From contig JAHHGS010000111.1 in NCBI GenBank assembly GCA_019359715.1, positions 1 through 38,174 of the forward strand: a DNA stretch of 38,174 nucleotides, read 5' to 3'. Each line of letters starts with the position of its first letter. Within the stretch, counting starts at the first letter, position 1. The position numbers and the translations under genes are program-made. The notes under the pieces were generated by a model. The model did not search any database and was not told the origin of the DNA. It saw only the letters and a program-made list of their open reading frames with translations. This document shows, piece by piece, positions 7,870 to 14,406 of this stretch. This stretch comes from Aphanocapsa sp. GSE-SYN-MK-11-07L (GTDB lineage: Bacteria > Cyanobacteriota > Cyanobacteriia > Thermosynechococcales > Thermosynechococcaceae).

Positions 7870-9426
7870 ATGCTTGAGGTTTTGCCATGCTACCGATCGA
7901 CCTGCAACCCTTACCCTTCATTAACGATGCCAAAAGAAGATAATCCTTCACCCCAGCGATCGCCCCAGGAAGATTTGTACTGTCATTACGCTTCCCGCCA
8001 GATCGAGCAAACTTACTCCCTTTATCCCGAATTTCGACTGGAGTTAGTAGAAGGCAAGTTTTTAATTGGCGGTATTTTAGCAGGGAGTCGCTGGCTTCTG
8101 AGAGAAGCACTCCTGGGTTGGGGAGCCGAGGCGGCGATCGCTTTCGCTCCCATTGAGCAATGGTGGGAAGCGCTGCGAGTTGCCTACCAGGTCTCACACC
8201 AACATCCTGAAGACTGGTTAATCTGGGCAGAGAGTTTGCCCGCGACCCGCGAAGACTGGTGGCCACCGCTGGGTTCGCAGTACGGCGGAGAACATCGCTG
8301 GGTGCGCAATCGCCTCCGCACTGCCCTATCTGCTGCGGTCGGTCGAGGCTATGGGCGCTGTTTTGGTTCTCATTATGGAATGTGGATTGGCAACCATGTG
8401 TTTACCCCTGACCTGCTGCTTTTAGAAGATATACAGTTAGCAGAAAATCAGTTTTATGACCGCTATGTGCAAGGAGCAGCACATTTAGTCATTGAAATCG
8501 TTTTACCAGAACATGCAGAAGTTGATGAACAGGTGCGGCAACAGTATTACGAACAGTATGGTGTACCTCACTACTGGACTGTGAACCCGATCGCTCAACA
8601 GGTCAAGTTTTGGTGCAACACGCCAACCGGGTATCAGAGACAATCCCTCGACGCTGATGGAGGCTATCGAGGGGTTCCAGGACTCACCTTCACGCCAGAT
8701 CTACTCTGGGTTGATGACGATCACTTGCCTGGTTTGCCGCTTGGTCTACCGATTGTCGCCAGCGAATTTCAGCGTCGTCGCTGGCAGTTGCGTCAGGAGG
8801 CGAGTGAAACGGGGCAGAGTTGGGATAGTATCCCCTTTGAGCCATTGGTGGGTCTAGAACCTGTGCCGATTCAGCCCGAACAGTTTGTTTCCTGGTGTCC
8901 AGAATCTAAGCTAGAGGGCGGCCCCTTTCCATTGATTGGCGGTCAACGGGGAACGCGTCATGCGATCGCCATGCTCCTGATGACGCTGGGATTAGTAGAA
9001 ACAGTAAAACTTCTGCCAGGGTACGAATGGGTGCGAGTGTTGCGCCGAATTGAACGGGAGCAGCAGAATGATTCACAGCAACGTCAGGCAGGATGGCAAC
9101 AGGCAGAGGCGATCGCGCAACAACTCCATCAAGACTATCAAGTGGGGGGCGTAGGTGTGATTGGAGATTTGCAGCGGTCTACACCGCTCCATAGGTGGTC
9201 AACCATTCACTTGGTGCTTTGGGATTGTTCTGATCAGGATTGGCAAATAAAAACTGAAAATCCCTTTCCAGTGGATATCACTGAGGTTGCCTGGGCTAGT
9301 CCAGCAGAATGGCAATTGATCAATCAAAATATGACTGTTTTAGTAGGCGAGTGGAAGGCTCAAGAACAGCCAAATCTAGGGCAGCGATCGGTTTTTCACT
9401 GGTTAGATGAAACGGAATCTGCTTAA
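7870..9426 (+). CDS. Uma2 nuclease fused to a nucleotidyltransferase-like C-terminal domain
   Basis: A 518-residue protein, about twice the usual Uma2 length. The Uma2 core lies at about 150-275 (FTPDLLLLED; HLVIEIVLPE; QYYEQYGVPHYWTVNP). The region after about 410 (AIAQQLHQDYQVGGVGVIGD, then STIHLVLWD) has the pattern of a minimal nucleotidyltransferase, helix then G-x-G strand then D-h strand, but the usual GS and D-x-D residues are missing, so it is probably inactive. A GGAG 9 bases before the ATG at 7870 supports that start; MPKEDN at 7927 is an alternative. The function of such fusions is not known to me. Confidence 0.75.
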   Translation: MLEVLPCYRSTCNPYPSLTMPKEDNPSPQRSPQEDLYCHYASRQIEQTYSLYPEFRLELVEGKFLIGGILAGSRWLLREALLGWGAEAAIAFAPIEQWWEALRVAYQVSHQHPEDWLIWAESLPATREDWWPPLGSQYGGEHRWVRNRLRTALSAAVGRGYGRCFGSHYGMWIGNHVFTPDLLLLEDIQLAENQFYDRYVQGAAHLVIEIVLPEHAEVDEQVRQQYYEQYGVPHYWTVNPIAQQVKFWCNTPTGYQRQSLDADGGYRGVPGLTFTPDLLWVDDDHLPGLPLGLPIVASEFQRRRWQLRQEASETGQSWDSIPFEPLVGLEPVPIQPEQFVSWCPESKLEGGPFPLIGGQRGTRHAIAMLLMTLGLVETVKLLPGYEWVRVLRRIEREQQNDSQQRQAGWQQAEAIAQQLHQDYQVGGVGVIGDLQRSTPLHRWSTIHLVLWDCSDQDWQIKTENPFPVDITEVAWASPAEWQLINQNMTVLVGEWKAQEQPNLGQRSVFHWLDETESA

Positions 9427-9452
9427 ATGATTCAGGAAACCGGATACTTGTT

Positions 9453-10590
9453 CTTATCTTCTAATGAGTTGTGTATGAGTTGGTGGAGGGTGAGTATCGC
9501 AGCAGGGAGAGCCGTACTGAATGTCAGAGATCGGGTTAGGAGTTGGGCGTTGTCAGGTGATGAGTGATAACGAGTTGCAGGAGCAGTTAGCGTGGTTTGA
9601 TGAAGCGGACGATCGCTATCTTACGTCAGAGGAACGAGCAACTCTAGAACGACAACGCGCAGATCTACAACGACAACGGGCTGAAACTGAACAGCAACGG
9701 CGAGAAAACCTGGAGGCGTTTTTGCGATCGCAGGGCTTCGACCCTGACCATACGACTCCTATCCTCAGCCTCCCAGACCATACGCAACTGCCAGAGTCCG
9801 ACGGTACTTTCGTGAAAAATTTCCAGGAACATCCTCAAAGCATTCTCCTCACCACTTCGATTCAGCCCCTCCTTGATACTCGCCATCCCGACGGACACTA
9901 TGCGATCGGGCAAGACTGTGGCATCTACTGGCGGTTGACGGAGCCACCGGAGCGGGGTGCAGAAGCACCTGACTGGTTCTATGTCCCTGATGTGCCACCG
10001 TTGTTGGATGGGCAGATGCGCCGTTCCTATGTCATGTGGAAGGAGATTATTGCGCCGTTGATTGTGATTGAGTTTGTATCGGGGGATGGATCTGAGGAGC
10101 GAGATCGGACTTCCCCATTGAGTAGTGAAGCGGCGAAAGCGGGAAAGTTTTGGGTATACGAACAGGCAATTCGTGCGCCGTTCTATGCGATTTATGAGGT
10201 GGAAAATGCGGCGGTAGAAGTATATGAACTGGTGGCGAATTGCTATCAGCAATGCAGTCCGAATGATCGAGGGCATTACCCGATCGCGCCTTTGGGAGTG
10301 GAGTTAGGAATATGGCAGGGACGCTTTGGGAATCAGATACTGCCGTGGTTACGCTGGTGGGACAGTGCAGGAGTATTATTGCCGACGGGGAATGAGCGGG
10401 CAGAACAAGAGCGACAACGGGCAGAACGAGGAGAACAACAAGCGCAATTGGAGCGGCAACGCGCAGAGCAAGAGCGACAACGGGCTGAAACTGAGCGACA
10501 GCAAAAGGAAGTTGAACGGCAACGACGAGAACAGCTTGAGGCATTTTTGCGATCGCAGGGCTTCGATCCTGATCATCTGCCTGAGTAGGG
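9453..10590. repeat. Uma2 locus, copy B (149-bp deletion relative to copy A)
   Basis: Second copy of the sequence at 124-1410. It matches copy A at a fixed offset of 9329 up to 9751 and at offset 9180 from 9750, so 149 bp have been lost at the AT junction. The left block has more differences (about ten) than the right block. Confidence 0.9.
9521..10588 (+). CDS. Uma2 family protein with an extra N-terminal coiled coil made by deletion fusion
   Basis: Its last 280 codons are almost the same as those of the Uma2 gene at 557-1408. The first 77 residues are the tail-type coiled coil encoded by the 192-437 remnant, joined in frame at GFDPDH-TTPILSL. The result is tail, nuclease core, tail. The deletion removed the start codon and ribosome site of the original Uma2 gene, so any product now has to start at 9521 or 9560. 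Catalytic segments DWFYVPDVPP and IVIEFVSGD are intact. The family is PD-(D/E)XK-like with unsettled function. Confidence 0.78.
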   Translation: MSEIGLGVGRCQVMSDNELQEQLAWFDEADDRYLTSEERATLERQRADLQRQRAETEQQRRENLEAFLRSQGFDPDHTTPILSLPDHTQLPESDGTFVKNFQEHPQSILLTTSIQPLLDTRHPDGHYAIGQDCGIYWRLTEPPERGAEAPDWFYVPDVPPLLDGQMRRSYVMWKEIIAPLIVIEFVSGDGSEERDRTSPLSSEAAKAGKFWVYEQAIRAPFYAIYEVENAAVEVYELVANCYQQCSPNDRGHYPIAPLGVELGIWQGRFGNQILPWLRWWDSAGVLLPTGNERAEQERQRAERGEQQAQLERQRAEQERQRAETERQQKEVERQRREQLEAFLRSQGFDPDHLPE

Positions 10591-10635
10591 AACTTGTTGT
10601 GGGTCAAGCTGTATTCCGAATGAATCCAAAGAGAT

Positions 10636-12060
10636 TCAGAACTCAATCATTACGGTGGCAACGATCGCCCAAGGCTCTTGATCAAAGGCAAACAGATTCT
10701 CCAAACCCAGGTAAGCTCTGACTCTACCCCCGCGATAGAAGACCCCTGCATCAGTTCTCAGATAGGCGGGTTGCAGACCAAAGGTATCTTCGCGCTTCAA
10801 AAAACTGCTTTCCCAAACGAGGCTACTTGTTACGCCCAGTCCCTGCAAAGCTCCTTGCTGAATCTCATAGGTCGTGTACAGTTCAGCACTATGGGGAGCC
10901 ACGTCTGGCTGCTGAGTAGTGGTGTAGGTATAAATTGCTTCAACTGTCCAGTGCGGTAGCAGTTGACCAACCAAGCTCAGTTCAACGCCTCGCCGTAGAT
11001 ACTGCCGGGTTTGCTCACTAGGCTCCGTTACCCCCAAATCCGCTGTCAGGGTAGCGGGCTGAGCAAAGGTCTGATAAAGACTGAAAGCCGCTTCTAGGTT
11101 GCCATCTCGCCAGCTAGAAGAAATTCCTGCCCTCAATGTGTTGTCGATCACAGGGGATAGGTCTAGGTCTTCCAGGTCACTTTCATCGCTTTCCTCGTCA
11201 AAGTAAAGGGATCTCGTCACGCTGCCGTAGAGAGAGAACACCTCTGTCAGTTGATACGATAGCCCAGCTTCCAAGTCAAAGATTTCCTCGTCTTCTCGAT
11301 TCAGATAGCTGTAGACCGAGAGGGTATCAGTCAGTTGGTAGGAAATTTCCATTTCCACATTAAAGACCGTCTGATTTTGCGACCCAACCGTTGGCCATTC
11401 TGGGACAACCGTGGGATCGGCAATGGCGGGGTAAAGTTCGCTAAATACAAACACGTTAAACTTCTCTCCAACTGTGATTTCCTGCTGAATTGAGAGGACA
11501 AGGGCGTTTTTTTGACTGCTCAAGTCAGCGGTTGAGAATGGCTGAGAAATAGCGGTTGGACTCTGGGGAAGTAACGGGCTGTTGACCGCAGAGGAAGGAC
11601 TGTCTGTATTTGATAGCCCCAGCGGATTTTTGGACAGTTGTAGCTCTACCTGGGTCTTCGATTCCAATAGCTTGGTCGTGGTTTCCTGACTAAATTCGGC
11701 CTTCAGGCTGTACAAGTCTTCGAGGACATCTTGATCTTCGAGGTCAAGGTCAGAACTGGCAGGACGGAGTTGTCTGTTTTGTTCATCTTCAAGGGCGGTA
11801 TCTGCCTGAAAGGAGTCTTGGATCCGCCAGGAATTGGCAGGTGATGGTGAGGACAGACGCAGGGGTTTAGAAACAGCAACAGCAGAAAAAAATTCTTGAA
11901 AGGTGCGATCGCTAAGCTGAATCGAGGTTGCTTCTAAATCACTAGCGCAGAGGGACAGCGAAGCAGCATCAGCCAAAACAGGGAGACATCCCCAGCCAAA
12001 AACAAGAGCAGTGCTAGGCAGCAGCAGGGTCTTAAGGAATAGACTTAGCGATCGATTCAT
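10636..12060 (-). CDS. Plug-less TonB-receptor-like outer-membrane barrel protein
   Basis: The last 240 residues align with the C-terminal barrel of the TonB receptors in this window: SYQLTEVFSLYGSVTRSL, QYLRRGVELSLVGQLLPHW, YTYTTTQQ, ELYTTYEIQQGALQGLG, YLRTDAGVFYRGG, final MIEF. A signal peptide is visible (about 1-31). No AMIN domain and no plug are present; in their place are about 140 acidic, Ser-rich residues. At 474 residues it is a little over half a normal receptor. Its start overlaps the end of the PepSY gene by 29 bases, so the two are coupled. It may be a decayed receptor or a specialised barrel that works with the PepSY protein. Confidence 0.75.
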   Translation of the reverse strand: MNRSLSLFLKTLLLPSTALVFGWGCLPVLADAASLSLCASDLEATSIQLSDRTFQEFFSAVAVSKPLRLSSPSPANSWRIQDSFQADTALEDEQNRQLRPASSDLDLEDQDVLEDLYSLKAEFSQETTTKLLESKTQVELQLSKNPLGLSNTDSPSSAVNSPLLPQSPTAISQPFSTADLSSQKNALVLSIQQEITVGEKFNVFVFSELYPAIADPTVVPEWPTVGSQNQTVFNVEMEISYQLTDTLSVYSYLNREDEEIFDLEAGLSYQLTEVFSLYGSVTRSLYFDEESDESDLEDLDLSPVIDNTLRAGISSSWRDGNLEAAFSLYQTFAQPATLTADLGVTEPSEQTRQYLRRGVELSLVGQLLPHWTVEAIYTYTTTQQPDVAPHSAELYTTYEIQQGALQGLGVTSSLVWESSFLKREDTFGLQPAYLRTDAGVFYRGGRVRAYLGLENLFAFDQEPWAIVATVMIEF

Positions 12061-13153
12061 GCTTAGACTTCGGTGTTCGCCGCCGATACCGCCACATCAT
12101 GAATCCAGTGATTAAGAGAAGGCTAGGAGATAAACCGACAAAGACATAGAAAATTCGGGAAGCTGTGCCAGCAAAAGTGCCAAAGTGAAATGGGCCGAAG
12201 GATTCTAACAGGCGATCGCCTAAGGATTTTTGGGTCGGATCGTCAATTTTGAGTACCTTGCCGCTAAATTGATCCAGAGAGATAGAAAAATCTTTGGCGT
12301 TAATCGTTTTATTGACTTGAATCACACCTTCTGGCTGGGTCGGGAAATAAATTGCCCTGATTTCACCTGCGGGCAAGGCTGCACTAGCGGATTGAATCAG
12401 TGTGCTAATTCCTGCTGGCGGTTGATTGGCGATTACCTTTGAAGTGGGTTCAGCCACTGGCTGCGGGCTAAAGGTTAAGGCGTAGATGACTGGATTAATC
12501 CAAGGGCTAAAGTTCCAAATAAAGCCCGTGCCCATTGCCATTGCCAAGAACACTGCCGCGATGATACCCGCGACTTTGTGCAGGTCGAAATTCAACCGTT
12601 TGATTTGAGCGTTCCATTTAATTTTGAATCCGAGTGCAAGTTTACGCCAACCTGGCCAAAGAACAATGCCTGTAACACAAAGGATTGTTGCAAGTAAGCC
12701 GACAACTCCAGCGACGTAAGCGCCCCATTCTCCACCCAGTAGGTTGATATGAATATCGTAGAGGAAACTGCTGTAGCGATCGCCACTGGGATCGGGGGTA
12801 CCGATGATGGCCCCAGTGTAGGGGTTAATGCTAGCGGCTGTATAGTGTTCAGCCGCATCAACCCACCACGCTTTGATCGGTTCGCTGAGGGTTTTGGGCA
12901 TTTCTAGGCTTTGCAGCGTTAAGTTGGGAAACCGAGATTGAGCTTGGCTAACCAGAGCTGCGATCGCCACGGGTTGCTCATTCGGGGAAACGGCAACTTT
13001 CTGGCTGAACGGAGAAGATGTCCAACCATGAATGATTAGTAAACTGCCCGTAAGTCCGATCACGGCGGCTAGAATGCCGACAGCTAGACCAATGTAGCGG
13101 TGGGCAATAAAGACAACATCTCGGATTCGTTTTGGGTTTAGAATGGCTCTCAT
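12032..13153 (-). CDS. PepSY-associated TM protein, FoxB-like ferric-siderophore reductase candidate
   Basis: Inner-membrane protein of the PepSY_TM family. Pseudomonas FoxB, a relative, is a haem-binding membrane reductase that frees iron from ferrioxamine. Four hydrophobic segments lie near residues 14-42, 140-165, 190-215 and 335-355. Conserved His residues fall next to them (FIAHRYIG; YDIHINLLGG; NFDLHKVAG; FGPFHFGTFAG) and suit haem ligation. PepSY-like soluble parts lie between the TM pairs. It is first in a two-gene operon with the plug-less barrel. Reduction of ferric siderophore is inferred from family and context. Confidence 0.82.
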   Translation of the reverse strand: MRAILNPKRIRDVVFIAHRYIGLAVGILAAVIGLTGSLLIIHGWTSSPFSQKVAVSPNEQPVAIAALVSQAQSRFPNLTLQSLEMPKTLSEPIKAWWVDAAEHYTAASINPYTGAIIGTPDPSGDRYSSFLYDIHINLLGGEWGAYVAGVVGLLATILCVTGIVLWPGWRKLALGFKIKWNAQIKRLNFDLHKVAGIIAAVFLAMAMGTGFIWNFSPWINPVIYALTFSPQPVAEPTSKVIANQPPAGISTLIQSASAALPAGEIRAIYFPTQPEGVIQVNKTINAKDFSISLDQFSGKVLKIDDPTQKSLGDRLLESFGPFHFGTFAGTASRIFYVFVGLSPSLLLITGFMMWRYRRRTPKSKHESIAKSIP

Positions 13154-13210
13154 AGTAACAGCGCCTGATAGAACCTAGAATTTAAGTAGGATCAACTTGG
13201 AGAGAACGTG

Positions 13211-13480
13211 ATGGCAAAGGTAACGGTTGAAGTTTCTGATGTATTGCTCGAACAATTGGAGTCAGCGGGCTGTTCAATTGCAAAAATCCTGCCTGAAGCG
13301 CTGATGCAATATCTGACAACGCTTTCCACTGTGAAGGATATTACTCAGACCCAGACTTGGAAGTTGTGCGGCAGTTTTGTTACGGTGTCTGAACCAACCG
13401 ACGGGCTGGACAGATTGCAAGGTGCGATCGCAACCAACGATGCCGAACAAATTGATGAAGTTCTTTACAACGGACTTTAA
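13211..13480 (+). CDS. Putative antitoxin of a VapBC-like pair
   Basis: A 89-residue protein (90 if a GTG at 13208 is used) with no strong domain I can name. It opens with KVTVEVSDVLLEQLESAG, like small cyanobacterial antitoxins. Its stop codon overlaps the ATG of a broken PIN-domain gene (TAATG), the classical layout of antitoxin followed by toxin. GGAG lies 9 bases before the ATG. The toxin is dead, so it is probably an orphan antitoxin. Confidence 0.6.
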   Translation: MAKVTVEVSDVLLEQLESAGCSIAKILPEALMQYLTTLSTVKDITQTQTWKLCGSFVTVSEPTDGLDRLQGAIATNDAEQIDEVLYNGL

Positions 13481-13708
13481 TGAAACAGGTTTTAGTTGAT
13501 ACATCTGCTTTAGCTGCATTTACAGAAAATTTTAAGTACACCACCAGAGCAAATATTTATTAGCATTATTACGATTGAGGAAATACTACAGGGCGCTTTA
13601 GCTGCTATTCACAAAACCAGACAAATCCGACTGGAGCCAAGCGCATTGGCACCTAAAATTGCCGGATTGCTGCAATTAGCTGCTCTAGGCAGTACGTTGT
13701 CGTTATAG
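13480..13708 (+). pseudogene. VapC-type PIN-domain toxin, frameshifted and shortened
   Basis: The start encodes KQVLVDTSALAAF, the first PIN motif with its catalytic Asp, but the frame stops at 13563. A second frame (from about 13535 to the stop at 13706-13708) encodes PEQIFISIITIEEILQGAL, the second PIN motif with its acidic residue. The stretch normally between the motifs is mostly missing, so an internal deletion plus frameshift is likely. The C-terminal acidic motif is absent. Confidence 0.7.
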
Positions 13709-13806
13709 CGAATGTGGCTGACTTCGTCAGAATTGGCATTGTTGATATAGAAAATTGGTTATAAATCATTTAGAAAGACTCCACTCATTTTACAAATCGG
13801 AGGCTT

Positions 13807-13886
13807 GATCCCCCTAAATCCGCCTTAAAAAGGGAGACTTTGAAGGCTCCGGTTCCCCCCTTTTTTAAGGGGGGCTAGGGGGGATC
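13807..13886. repeat. GATCCCCC...GGGGGGATC hairpin repeat, left copy
   Basis: An 80-bp unit that starts GATCCCCCTAAATC and ends GGGGGGCTAGGGGGGATC, with inner CCTTAAAAAGGG and CCTTTTTTAAGGG pairs, so nearly the whole unit folds back on itself. The same unit recurs at 14297-14406 in the same orientation. Repeats of this type are common between genes in filamentous cyanobacteria. Confidence 0.85.
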
Positions 13887-13925
13887 CACCCCTTGAGCAT
13901 CAACCCAAGAATCACCAACCCTCTG

Positions 13926-14318
13926 ATGCCTAATCATCAAAATCTTAGCAGCAGCGACTTTCATCTTCCCTACCATCCACAACTGATTCCTAGAGCCAAA
14001 GAACTCCGCAAAAATCCCACACCAGCGGAGAGAAAACTTTGGCAGAGCTATCTGAAAACCTTTCCTTTTCGAGTGCTGCGACAACGACCCATTGCCCATT
14101 TTATTGTGGATTTTTATTGTGCTGCCCTGAAGTTGGTGATTGAAGTGGATGGAGATAGTCATTTTACACAGGAGGGGCAAGAATACGATCAAGAAAGAAC
14201 TGAGATTTTGACAGGATATGGGTTGAAGGTAGTACGGTTTACGAATGATCAGGTGATGCATCAGTTTGAGATGGTCTGTGGGCAGATTGGAGGGGAGATC
14301 CCCCTAAATCCCCCTTAA
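13926..14318 (+). CDS. DUF559 domain protein (Vsr-like endonuclease fold)
   Basis: A 130-residue protein of the DUF559 family, PD-(D/E)XK fold related to very-short-patch repair and restriction enzymes. Signature parts are present: RKNPTPAERKLWQ, a basic LRQRPIAHFIVDFYC segment with D62, and KLVIEVDGDSH with E73 and D75, then GYGLKVVRFTNDQV. Length is normal for the family. The ATG at 13926 is chosen over a TTG at 13893. No methylase or helicase partner is nearby. Its function as a stand-alone gene is not known; the flanking repeats suggest it is mobile. Confidence 0.85.
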   Translation: MPNHQNLSSSDFHLPYHPQLIPRAKELRKNPTPAERKLWQSYLKTFPFRVLRQRPIAHFIVDFYCAALKLVIEVDGDSHFTQEGQEYDQERTEILTGYGLKVVRFTNDQVMHQFEMVCGQIGGEIPLNPP

Positions 14319-14406
14319 AAAGGGGGACTTTGAGGACTCTAGTTTCCTCCGAGGGTTTAGTTTTAACTTCCAGTTTCCTCCTTTTTAAGGGGGGCTAGGG
14401 GGGATC
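14297..14406. repeat. GATCCCCC...GGGGGGATC hairpin repeat, right copy
   Basis: A 110-bp relative of the 13807-13886 repeat. The outer arms are the same. The middle is longer because a segment with AGTTTCCTCC occurs twice. Its left end codes for the end of the DUF559 protein, and its last bases (GATC) supply the TGA stop of receptor 2 on the minus strand. Confidence 0.85.

Larger units (their letters stand above)
13807..14406 (+). mobile_element. Candidate DUF559 cassette between two hairpin repeats
   Basis: A single DUF559 gene sits exactly between two like-oriented hairpin repeats. The gene runs into the right repeat: its last seven codons (EIPLNPP) and stop are repeat sequence. The right repeat ends on the stop codon of the neighbouring receptor gene. 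This suggests the whole 600 bp moved as one unit, but no target duplication could be shown. Confidence 0.45.

Noticed and set aside
10047-10646. A 199-codon minus-strand frame across the end of the second Uma2 gene
   Set aside because: Shadow of the coiled-coil repeats; low-complexity Val/Ala/Leu sequence, no counterpart in the other copy at the same length.
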